From Diadema setosum (lineage: Eukaryota; Echinodermata; Echinoidea; Diadematoida; Diadematidae): a stretch of DNA of 64,000 nucleotides. The position numbers and the translations under genes are program-made. The notes below the pieces were generated by a model, which was given only the letters and a program-made list of their open reading frames with translations, was not told the origin of the DNA and made no database searches. Positions 14,317 to 25,200 of this stretch are shown piece by piece. The stretch spans positions 4,524,674 through 4,588,673 of the forward strand of contig NC_092689.1 in NCBI RefSeq assembly GCF_964275005.1, written 5' to 3'. The first letter of the stretch is position 1, and every line of letters begins with the position of its first letter.

Positions 14317-15843
14317 CATATAACATCACTATTGGTAGTAACCTCATTATCATCATCATCATCTTCATATTCAGTCATAACAAAATTAATTTTAGCACCA
14401 TTGTGATTTATGTAAGATGAATATAAATGAGCACTGATGTATAAAATTAATATTACTGAATATGATTGGATATATTTTATCAAACTGAATTATGTTATAA
14501 ACATTACTATGTACGATAAATCTCCAATCTTGCACATGGGCAACAGTTGTCAAGAAAGCTGGAAGTATACATCTACATATGTACACGTGTCAACACCTTG
14601 TTGAAGTTGTTCACAAAGGAAAGATAGCAAAACATGGTAAAGGCTAATGATGGGAAAGAGTAAAGGGTTCACAAATAATGTTTCTACCAGAAAGATACAC
14701 CTACTCAAAGTACTGTAAATCTGAGTTGTAAAGACTGCAATATAACAATGTTACATAGCATGCAAGCCTTGTGGTACTGCAAGAAAATTGTATTGTTTTA
14801 GGTTTGCATACAATGATGGTTTTTGTTTTGCTTTGTTTTTTGTTTTGTTTTTTTTACGAGAAATTTGATGTCCCTATCATACAATGATGAAGAATTGAAT
14901 AATGGTTTAATTTCATGATTTATTTTGGTGGTGAGATTTCCTGTAAACAATCATACAGTTGATCCAAAACTTTGTATTATACTCACCCTTAAGTTGCCAA
15001 ATGTGTTTTTGGCATCGATTTCAGCTGCATATGGGGCAAGCTCTTGCTGGGCAAATTTGAAGACAGTCTCTCGCAGCTTGAAAGAATGACAATAGAGTAC
15101 ATGATCATAATGCACTGCACATTCAACATCGATAGTTTCATTTCCTCAGGAGTGTAAGATAGTTACTCAAGAGAAAGAGAAAAGAAAAAGATAGAAAAAG
15201 ATGCAGATTTATCAAAGGATTTCACCATGTAAAATGTTAATGTTTGACTTTCTACCATTCAATACCGAATTTGAACATTACCGAATTTATAACATTGCGA
15301 CATTCATTACAACAACATTCCCGTCATTTTTTGACATTGCCATTGTATTTTTGTAGATAAATCATGCTCGAAATTTCATCCTCTGAAGACGGAATTCAGG
15401 GCAAGGAAAAATAAGTGTCCGGTAACACAATTTACTTACCTACTCCTACAACTACTATCATTATTAGTAATTGCCCTAGACTATGCCTGCAGCTTCAGTG
15501 TACAGTATCAACAAATAGATCCAGTGTACCCGGTATAAAATTTACGCATTATTGATTTACGCATATACGCATCTGTTCATACACGGATAAAATTGCATAC
15601 ACATTTTTCCACACAAGGGACTAAGGCATTACTTGAACACAGTGATGTAATCTACATATTTCTAACCTGCTGCTGTTCTTCTGTAAGCCCCGACACCAAA
15701 TCATCGACGGGAACGTAGCTTCCATTTCGCCTTGAAGGATGTCTGTTATTTACGTTTATTGCTGAACATCCACGTGGAAAAACTCCCGAAAGACATGAGC
15801 GTAAAAGCCCTGTCGTCCTCGCAAATGAATGTACAGCTGCCAT
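4793..15843 (-). CDS. IVD: Isovaleryl-CoA dehydrogenase, complete 11-exon gene (IVD-1)
   Basis: Mitochondrial flavoprotein of leucine catabolism; it oxidises isovaleryl-CoA to 3-methylcrotonyl-CoA and passes electrons to ETF. Coding exons in transcript order (minus strand): 15843-15667, 15076-14987, 14165-14114, 11841-11672, 10880-10787, 9941-9808, 8318-8222, 7722-7629, 6612-6531, 5934-5757, 4935-4793. All junctions are GT-AG and phases agree, giving 436 residues against about 423-426 in human. Residues 1-45 are Arg-rich with no acidic residue, as in a mitochondrial presequence. Family signatures seen: [63 protein letters not shown] and [11 protein letters not shown]. Glu293 in LDLERLV matches the IVD-specific catalytic base (Glu254 of the mature human enzyme). 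The loop position where medium-chain enzymes keep their Glu carries no Glu here, as expected for IVD. The start chosen is the ATG that opens the presequence; upstream in-frame sequence is low-complexity Pro-rich translation. Confidence 0.96.
7819..7840. repeat. Homopolymer T/G run in IVD-1 intron 7
   Basis: A T run followed by a G run close to the IVD-1 exon 8 acceptor side; the intron also carries the family B MITE nearby. Confidence 0.7.
8375..8881. mobile_element. MITE family B, copy in IVD-1 intron 6
   Basis: Palindromic element of about 507 bp. The left end TAGGACTAGTTCACAC and the right end GGTGAACTTGTCCTA are inverted copies. Inside, CATCAGTGAAAGTTTGAG (left) reappears inverted as CTCAAACTTTCACTGATG (right). 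The same internal words occur in the 31.2-kb and 26.1-kb copies. Confidence 0.8.
9180..9700. repeat. Degenerate tandem repeat in IVD-1 intron 6
   Basis: Words such as CTAATAATCTG and TGTGTTCT recur at roughly 120-base intervals between about 9,200 and 9,620. The copies are strongly diverged, so this is a weak call. Confidence 0.35.
9735..9767. repeat. (GATC)n microsatellite
   Basis: Short CGAT/CAAT tandem run close to the IVD-1 exon 6 donor. Confidence 0.85.
10539..10670. mobile_element. Short fold-back MITE in IVD-1 intron 5
   Basis: The left arm TTTCATAAAACTTGTTATCA and the right arm TGATAACAAGTTTTATGAAA form a 20-bp inverted repeat 132 bp from end to end. The TTTCATAAA-type end resembles a common class of short elements in marine invertebrates. 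Confidence 0.7.
12251..13216. mobile_element. Non-autonomous pogo/Tigger-like element
   Basis: Flanked by TA on both sides. The left end reads CAGTAAACCTCGGATAAGTC and the right end GCGAGGTTTACTG, an inverted pair, followed inward by further inverted words containing AGTCGA. No transposase frame is present in its 966 bp. The interior contains a (CA)n run at about 13,038-13,075 and a perfect hairpin at 12,862-12,888. The TIR type fits pogo/Tigger relatives; this is family inference from end sequence only. Confidence 0.75.
12862..12888. other. Perfect 12-bp hairpin inside the pogo-like element
   Basis: ACCATGGAGCTA, loop TGG, then TAGCTCCATGGT. Partial mirror similarity extends outward (CTATGTTGC and TTGCACCATAG). 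Confidence 0.85.
13680..13815 (-). repeat. tRNA-derived SINE fragment
   Basis: On the minus strand, box A-like TGGTACAGTGG (13,811-13,801) and box B-like GTTCAAAACC (13,771-13,762) are spaced as in a tRNA gene. No acceptor-stem pairing was recognised, so I call it a SINE head and not a tRNA. Confidence 0.55.
14190..14312. repeat. (ATG/ATT)n trinucleotide microsatellite
   Basis: Trinucleotide run a few bases upstream of the IVD-1 exon 3 acceptor. Poly-Ile and poly-Asn frames across it are artefacts. Confidence 0.9.
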
Positions 15844-15879
15844 TGCTCCAGCTTGGTATGTATCATACGTGAACGTGGC

Positions 15880-16015
15880 AGGTGGGGTGGGGCGGGGGGG
15901 GGGGGGGGTGGGGGTGTGGCTGGTGGGTGGGGGGGGGGGCATGCAGTTCATTTCAGGGGCCGGGGCAGGGAAGGGCCTGGGGCGGGCCATGGGAGGGGCC
16001 GGGGAGGGAAAGGGT
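15880..16015 (+). promoter_or_regulatory. G-rich promoter-proximal tract upstream of IVD-1
   Basis: Just upstream of the IVD-1 start codon the plus strand carries repeated runs of three or more G, including runs of more than ten, over about 130 bases. The transcribed sense (minus) strand is therefore C-rich. The density of G-runs is enough for G-quadruplex folding. Translations across this stretch are low-complexity Gly/Trp or Pro-rich and I do not regard them as coding. The position fits a promoter or 5'UTR, but no TATA box or mapped start supports that. Confidence 0.45.
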
Positions 16016-18139
16016 TGGACGAGGGGATCTGTTGTATATCACACTATATGTTACAACTGTTGTTATGTTTTGTTTTGTTTTCTCCCCCTTGTGTGATGCT
16101 CTTGGTCATCTGTGGAGATTAGGCCCTATAAAATAAACAGATATTTTCATCCTTGTCCCATAAACTCGCTTTACTTACATAATTCTGGTAGGCCTACACG
16201 TGTAATGATATCAAGCGCCCGACCTGATCGGTGAGTTGAGTGCTCCTTCTTTAAACTAATCAAATGAAAATAGTTTTATTCTCTGTATGTGTTCATTTTC
16301 TGGCAGTTGGTCAGCCCAACTATCCATGCAGCTCGAATAAACTGAACAGACTCGTGATCTTATAATCTGGTGTAAAGGCCTATACATTAATAATTAGGCC
16401 TATAGCTAGACCTATACATTCTCTTCTCTCGGATGATTTAGAACAATTATTTGTGTTGTGAATTATGTGCAAATAACCTTCCCACTCAGTATGAATCTAT
16501 TGTAAATGCCCACTGCACTGTTTCAACCATACCTGATTTTCATTATTTTTTTATTCATTCACGCATGTATTATATTCACGAAAAAAAAAATGTAAAATCC
16601 GCAAAGGCATTATGTGTGAAGTTAGATCACGAATATGAACAAACCATTGTTTGTTGGGCCCGTGTTCTTTTGAAAATGTTTATGCAAAAGCCCAGGCTGG
16701 CAACTATAGGGTCTATACGTCCAATCTGATGTAGGGGCCTGATACAAGGGGAAGGTTTCACTGGATAACCTGACCCCATCATATACGATTAGTTTGTATT
16801 CAATACATTTTGTACATAATGTATACACATTTATTTTTGTAGACTATGTATAGTTGTCGTACTTCACTACGTTATTCAAGATGGAATACATTTCGTGCCT
16901 TAATCGTAATCAAGTTAGATAATTCTCATGCATAATTCACATGCAAACAATGATTCCATAAAGTTGGACTTCATTAACACTTTCTAAATACAATTTCTGG
17001 CGCGGAGAGCAGTCTGCTACCCGAATAAGTTTGAGGCAGATTATATAGGCAAAGCTTATTACACCATTATGCTTTGAGTGTTTACTTCCGGACCATAATC
17101 TTAATGTCATATTCATAACATAAGATATCTAACAATATGCAAGTCTCTTATTATTACATACATAACAAACTTTACACACATCCTTAAATTTTTACCGATT
17201 TGCGCGATCTTGTTGAAACTTTTTATTCCAGTGTGTTAATTATATCGCATTCTAATTTGGGTAATTTTCCCTTTGATCAGTGAAACGATGGTAACTGTCT
17301 GTATGTCAAAAGATATTCAGGGCTTGGTGATGTACAAACCATATGCATGAAACCAAGCAGAAAATAAGATGAGACGATATAAGCATGAAATGGCGAATAG
17401 ACAGGCCATGACCTCGAGCAACGCACCACGAAGAGGTAAGAGATACAGAGCAAGGAAATTGATAGATGAATGGTTTTCTCATGATGGCGTCCAAACTGTT
17501 TTGACTATAAAACTACTGGATAGGAGAAGATAAAAAGTATGGCCTTATAATGATATCAAATCGCACTGAAATCTAGTTCAAAATCTAGCTCGTTAGACAC
17601 ATGGAATGCGATTTTTAGTCATCATTACGGATTTTTTTAGTCAAGGATCTCAACTTTTGTGGGTGTCTTTCTTTCACGTTTTGCAAGATAAGAGTTTCTG
17701 CATCAAAGACATTTACTTTAATGGTGTCGACGAGTAGAAGCAGAACTGTGTTATATAGATTTTCGGTTTTGCTTCATTTTCTCAGAAAACTGAATTGTTG
17801 CCAAGGAAGATTTGATTATAAAAGAGCCTGAAAGCACAAATCTGTCAACATTTCGGGGATATCCGTGTAGACAACGTATACATATCCTTGTAAAGACTCC
17901 TAACTCTTCCTAAATATTCAAGTGAGCTAAATTATAATATTTCTACTTTAATGGTCCGCGCGTTGCTACCTTCTCTGTCCGAGTTGACACCGTTGTCCGT
18001 GTAAACATCCAGTTTGGCATCTTGGGCATTGAGGGGTCTCACCCCGGAGCACCACCGGGTTACGGTCTGTGATGATCCGTGAAGCAATCCGTGGTACTGT
18101 AGTACTTGCATTCTATCGCTCAAAAAACAACAACAACCA

Positions 18140-18240
18140 AAACAACCAACCAACCAACCAACCAACCAACCAAACAAACAAACAAACAAACAAACAAACA
18201 AACAAACAAACAAACAAACAAACAAACAAACAAACAAATA
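18140..18240. repeat. (CCAA)n(ACAA)n microsatellite
   Basis: Tetranucleotide run that switches from CCAA to CAAA units. Frames across it (poly Asn/Gln/Thr or Cys/Leu/Phe) are not genes. Confidence 0.92.
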
Positions 18241-19206
18241 AAACCACAGAACAAAACAAAGCCGAATGATCGACTGTATAAAATCAGGAAGTATTTTAAT
18301 GATGACATTCGGTAGTGTATGTTACCGTGAATGTCGTCAAGGCATAACGCATTTTCTCAATTTTTTTCAACATAATATTATTAAAAAAAAAAAATAATTT
18401 ATCAGCTATTTTTGATCACATGGCGCTATGTAGACCAATCACTGAACAGGACTTCATTAATGATCATCCCCACATTAATGAAATCTAAGTAATTGCAAGT
18501 TTGAATGTCTTACATAATTTTGCTTTTATCTCTTTTCTTTCTTTTTGCATCGTCCAGCCTGTTTTAATAGCAATCTGAGAACAGGTGTACTCTTTCAATC
18601 TGAAACGAAAATACCATAAATGTCATGAAATACATAACTTCTAAACTGCAACAACAGACAAATAACGACAAGCATTGCCACAGCGACAAAAACAGCCACC
18701 AACAGCAGCAATAACAATAACATGAATGACTGTCTCCATTCCGCTCTAGTACAATACAAAGCGAAATGTGATGAACAGAATCTCTCATGCGCGATCAGCT
18801 TGCTGTTTGTGTGTGGCATTCCAGTTTGTCATGCATGGTCATCTACATGAGAAAAGCGTTCTTTTCTTCTCCTTTTTTCGCATTTTATGACAACGTGTGT
18901 CTGGCATACTGTTTGCTGACTACTCACCAATAAGCAATACTTTGTTTACACAGGGAGCTTCACAAAGTTCTTGGATTTACATTGTTGCTGGATCTGCAAA
19001 TCAATTACATTATCACGTTCAAAAGGAGGTGTGTCAGGTTTTGCACGGGATTCGATGGTACTGCCGGTCGCAATTTTCGCGGGCGCAAAGACTCCTATAC
19101 ACAATTTAGTTAACCAATGTCACCTGCAATTTCGAAGGCCTCGATCGAGTTGTGGATAGCTTTATTTTCTTCTTTTTAAGAATATGTCTTGGCAAATGAT
19201 CGTGTA

Positions 19207-22200
19207 ATGATGACTACCGACTTTCGTCAGACTTCTCTGGACAACTGGAGCGAGAGGATAGCGGAACTTGCGAGTGGACCCGACGATACCGTAAGACGAA
19301 TAGGCATGGTGTTGTGTTGGCGTAGTTTGTGCAGATGAATGGTCAGCAACAAAACACTCTATATAGACAATAGATGTCTGATACCGCAACAGTCTAAAAT
19401 ACATGAATGTACTACGCTTATTGTACCACCATCGTACTATCGGATTTCTCAGACATATATATCGCGAGATATGGGATTACTCGGGCCTATCTACATTCCC
19501 ATATCTCTATAGTTGTGTACAATGAAAAGCTGGTTATGTATCTTGGGTTTGTGAGATTACTTCTTTTGCATGCTTCAATATTGACTGAATTGCTCACACA
19601 ATTCTGTATGGCACACAAGGTCAATCAGTGCTAGCCATATTCCCCAGGGAAGAGGAATGCACACAGTGACCATGGAGCTACTGGTTATTGTAGCGGTCCG
19701 TCCGGCCATTGATACATTACAATCAGTTATTAAGTAACTTGAATCCCTGGTCAACACAGTTTAGTCTGTATACAATCCTGTTAATCTTTATAATAGTAAA
19801 AGAACACTCTACTTGCTCGAGTGTGTGAAGCTTTAATTTCTATGACCCGTATATCGTAAACAGAACAGAAGTATGGCCGGTTGCAAATTTCGTGCAAAAT
19901 GATGACAGAAATATTTACGATTGTTAATCATGACTGAGTGTACAGTGGTTTGCAATATTGGTTCAAAGTGCAAGTGCGAACTGCAATGTATAGTTGAAGA
20001 ATACAGTATACTATGAGTAGTGGTGTATGTTCAGTTGGCCTATTATGCGAGATGCTATATGAGGGTTCACTTATGACTTCAGTCAGAGCGGTTATACGTG
20101 TCATACAATGAGGGAAAATAGTATTTTCATATTTTATGACTGCATGTTAGTTTGCACTTTTGAACAACTCGAGCCATTACACTGACAAGGTCAAGTGGGA
20201 TAGATAGAAAGATAGATTTCATTATGTTACGATATACAAAAATATATTCAGACTCTATCATCCACAATAGCGCAGACATCATGACATTACAATACTTGAA
20301 ACAAAATATATTTAAAAAAAATGTACAGCAGACACACATCAATGTATAAACACTGTCACAGTTGCAAATTATTATACCCACAAATCCTTTTACCTGAATC
20401 CATTTAAAATCTGTTAATGTACAATCATGTAGCACATCACAGAGTCAAAATTAGTTGGTGTGATTTTACCTTGCTCTGTCGTCTTGCTTTTGTAGTCATG
20501 GTTGTGTTATATAGCAGCATACAATAAAACGCGTGGTGCTTTATAATCATGCACTCAATATTATTGTAATATAGTGCTGACTATTATAAACAAGTGCTGG
20601 TATATAACGCGATTTTTCATTTCGATATTTTTTTTTTTTTCATTTCCACTTTGCATTTATACGATTTGCTTTTTAAGGGACTAAACAGCTTCTTGGTATG
20701 CACTTAGAAATTTCCTCACAATGTTCAGGCTCTGTTGGAGGAATGCGAGATCAAAGAAATCGGAGACGGAAATCTGAATGACGTCCATCGCTTGTCTAGA
20801 AAGGGAGATGAGGGAATGTCGCTCATCAAGAAACATGCCCCACCCTACATCAAGGTATTATTGCCCAACCCCGAGCCGATGCATTCTCTCTCTCTCTCTC
20901 TCTCTCTGTCGTAATAGTCAGTACATAATTATTCATGTTATACTTATATCATAATACGTATATCATAATTATATATATATATATATCATAATTATATATA
21001 TATCATAATATATATATATCATAATTATATATATATTATACGTATATCATAATTATATCATAATTATACCCATAGTTGTCTGCAAAATCACGTATACCCC
21101 CAATTTCTTCTTTAGTTATGTTAATTTCTCATAAAATGATATATTCGTGATGGCATTCAGGCTTCACTTTGATGCCTTATACATTGTCACATTAAAATCA
21201 TGACATTTCCAATTCATCTCGTTTATTATTATAACAAAAGAAATGTAAGGATATACATTGTATTATTTTCAAAGTTTCCAGACTTCATTCCAAAATTCGG
21301 AAATTATTCATCAATATTGATCTTAAGCCATTGTATCAACAGCATTCAATGTAGTTTTCACCATGTTCCCACTGAGAATTATCACATTCCTAGAAAAAAG
21401 TCAAATAATTGAGGGCAGCCAAAAAACGGAAATATTAATGCTTCTATTGTTATGCAAATAAAGTTAAACCCGAATTTGCTATAGATGACAACTAAATACA
21501 TAAAATTCACACTGGACTATCATGTTCTATCATTCACTTATTGGGAAAAACACTAAAAATGTCAATGTTTAATCATGTTGTTAATAATTGCATATAGATA
21601 GAAAGATAGATTGATTTATGTATATATACCGTAACAATCTATGATTCAAAATATACGTTGAAATGACGCAAGAAAGAAATATTTGAAATTTCTCGGCGCC
21701 TATCAGGTGAAGTGAGCTTGCGCTGTTGCACATCATTATGTGTATAATTATGTAATTTAGTATTCCTTGTTTATAATCAAACAAGTGAGAATTATCAATG
21801 TTAAAGACTATTTTAAAAGTAACCTATAAAGATGCCTATCCAGACAGTTGCTGACATGTATAGAATTTAAGTTGATTGATGTATAGTATGACTAAAATGA
21901 CAAAGATGCAAGTCTGTCCCGACTCTTCTTTCCTTCTTTTTTTTTTCCTCTCATACAGTGCTTGGGACCGGACTATCCTCTGTCGACCAGCAGATCAAAG
22001 CTAGAGTATCATGCCCTCGAATCATTTTACACATACGCCCCCGGAAGTGTACCTAAGGTGTATGGCCACAACGCTCAACGATGTTCATGTATGTATGGCA
22101 TGTGCAGTCAGTAATTACAACATGGATATTATCAATGTTTTCGTAACTTCGAATGCTACAAAGATTCATTTCAGTTTAGTCATTTAATTACTATCCATCC

Positions 22201-25200
22201 AAATAACTCTACTGACGTCGGATGTATAGGCCTATATCATACAGAGTATACACTGTGCATTAATATTTCTTGTCTTATATTGGTGGTCATGGGAGGGTAA
22301 TTGTAATTGAAGAGGATTTTTTTTTTTCGTCTCACCGTGAGAGGTAGGGCCTACAATGATTACAGGCATATCTTGAGAGTAAGAGGACATTAGATTAACA
22401 TTAACACACAAAACAAACTTAAAATGCAAGATATGAATATGATAAACAGTTTGTATACTCCTGGTATAAAAAAGCACTAAAATAGGAATGCATTCCGATC
22501 GAATTACTCGATCATTCACTGCATAATTTGATCAGATCTAAGATGCAATCATACAGAACATGGTCCCAGAGGGAAAACATGCACCAGGGACTTTTAAATG
22601 GCATACATAGTAACCCCAGTTGTGTTCCCCTCCAATCGTAATCATGGTATTAATAACTTACTTTTTTTCTTTTGCATGCAGTTTTCATGGAGGATTTAAA
22701 GGGTTATGGGGTGATGAAAAAACAGCTTATCGAAGGCGAGCTGAACCTAGAGGCTGCGATGAAAATTGTGCAATTTATATCAGACGTCCATCGGAAGACG
22801 ACGGTTCTCTCTCTCGGAGAACAAGAGTTCCTTCAGTTGAAAAAAGGATTTGAGTAAGTGCCTTTCGGTAGCAGACATTCTTCAGTTGAAAGTGCAATGT
22901 CTTGGCTTTACTCAGCTTTCTATTATTTTCTCATCAGGGAACGTGCCCTCCAAGTAAAGGAGCCAAAAGCTGCAGCAGCAGCAGCAGAAAAAAAAAGAAA
23001 GAAAAGAAAAAAAGAAAGAAAAAACACCGCTGTAATATAAATAATGTTTTTAAAGAAATAAAATGTATTGATGATACCGAAAATAGCTGAATTTAGAACT
23101 AACACAGGTGAGAACCTAACTCAAATTGAATTGCCTAGTGCGTAGTGGGGGTCATCCCATGAGACCGACATCCACGAGTCATACCGCCCGCGAGTTCGAC
23201 AATGAAAAAAAGGTCTATGAGTCACACAGCCCACGAGTCATACAGCCCATGGGCTCAACACTAAAGGCAAATAACGCACATGAGATCGACACTAAATACT
23301 TGTAGGCAAACAACGCACATGAGATCGACACTATAATACTTACAGGCAAACAAGACCCACTATAGTCCAACACTATACATACAAGGCCCACAAGTTCAAC
23401 ACAAGGTAAAAAGGGCCCACGAGCCTGACATTACATCACGAGGCTTAATAAGTTGGCCTCGTGGGACTTGTTTGCTTGGTGTCGGACTCGAGGCCTGTAT
23501 GACTCGTGGGTTTATGACTCGTAAGCTGTATTTCTCGTGGGTGTCGATCTCGTGACGTGCATCCTATAGCACAGGGATCTCTCTTTACAGTAATGACAAA
23601 AATATAAACAATCCATATCAGTTCTTCGTGATGTGGCAGAAATGATGCAATAAATTATCGGAGCATACAAGATTGTAAAGTACAATACCCTAAGTGACGC
23701 AATGATCAGAAGTGCGGGAAATATACATAATGATGTTTACTATTCCCTATGGTAACTGCATTATTCTTCATACACCGAAATAAACTTTTCATCTGAGATT
23801 ATTACAGATATCTACCACTGTATATTATGTGTGTTTATATTGTGTTCTAGCAAAAAAGAAAAAGAAAATCACAAAAGGGAAAAACAATAATGATAAGTAT
23901 ACATAACTTAGAATGTATTACAAACTGTTTTATTATACAATGGCTCGAAATTACTATGATGTTGCATCTCATCTTACCTGTGCACCATAGAAATACCGAG
24001 ATGGTATCGCTAGCTCGAGATTACATATTTACTAAACCATTCACTCGGGGAGATCCGACCAATCGATGCTCGCCCGAAGTCACCGACCACCTCTCCGTGA
24101 TCTATGACGATGCCAAGGTGCTCGAAAACGCCACCGAACTGAGGACGATATTCTTGGAGAAGAAGGACTGTCTGCTTCATGGCGACTTGCACACAGGGTC
24201 CATAATGACGAAAGGCTCTGATGCTAAGGTGAGTGAAGTGGGTATCTCATTAGTTTAGAGACTATAGGTGGAGACTGTTACGGTGGCGACTAGCGTCTCC
24301 ATGGTTGCGGAGTGGTCGCGGAACGTCCTCCGCAACGTCTACTGGAGCCTTGTCTCCGGAGAGTCGCGAGAAATTCGAATGCACATTTGATTGGTTTTTT
24401 CTGAGACTTTTTCCAGTCTCCAACTGAAACTCTGTGGTCCTGCAACGTATATACGACTTCCTAAAATAAACCCAACAAACAAACAAACAAACAAACGAAT
24501 TGAGTTTGGGTTTAAGTTTGAGTTCTTAACAACAAAATATATTTACATGAAAATTGTGTATGTAAATGATCTTGTTTGAAGACGGCATGCAGTAACATTT
24601 TGTTTTCTTTCGGACAGGTGCTGCGTAAACTGATTTTCATTGATACTCTGTAGTGGCAACACTGCAGAGGCTACCCTGGATAAATAAGCACGCCTGAGTG
24701 ACCCTAGTTTAAATCCTCTTTTCTCCCTTTTCTATGAAACTGCACCTCCTATCTCTTTCCTATTTCAGTCACTTTTTGAACGGGTGAGGATGGTCCAATC
24801 TAAACGCGGTGGCATAGTGGATAAGACTCCTGACTCCGAATCGATTCTCGCCCAGTGCTTATGTCGTTGGACAAGATGTCTATACTACATCATGTCCCTC
24901 TCGACCCAGTTGTAAAACCTGGCACACTGGGGTTACAATAATGGCAGGGCCTTCTGGTTGAACAGTGGCAACACTGCAGAGGCTACCCTGGATAAATAAG
25001 ACCTTATTGTTATCATTACTATTTCCTTACACTGCTTATAGATGATCGACCTCGAGTTTGCCTTTGTTGGACCGATGGGATTCGACATCGCGCTGCTTCT
25101 CGCCAACTATCTCTTCTCATATCACGCACACCGATGCAGTAGGGCAAAAGACGGGCAAAACTTCCACCATCGGGTTCACGAAGTGGTGCTTCGCTCGATA

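Larger units (their letters stand above)
15844..19206. other. Divergent intergenic region between IVD-1 and the kinase gene
   Basis: This 3.4-kb stretch separates two genes transcribed away from each other, so it must hold both promoters. Apart from the G-rich tract next to IVD-1 and a tetranucleotide microsatellite at 18,140-18,240, I see no gene, RNA or recognisable transposon. A CCAAT-like sequence lies at about 19,115, within 100 bases of the kinase start codon. The middle part (about 16,020-18,100) is unremarkable AT-rich DNA. Confidence 0.5.

Noticed and set aside
15829-16136. Gly/Trp-rich and Pro-rich frames upstream of IVD-1
   Set aside because: They come from a G-run tract and have no recognisable family; the IVD-1 presequence starts cleanly at 15,843.
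23147-23570. CRISPR-like array
   Set aside because: Repeats are degenerate, unevenly spaced and inverted in the second half, in an animal intron.
24800-24880. Possible functional tRNA gene
   Set aside because: Box A and box B are present but no acceptor or anticodon stems pair; it is embedded in a SINE with a dispersed tail.
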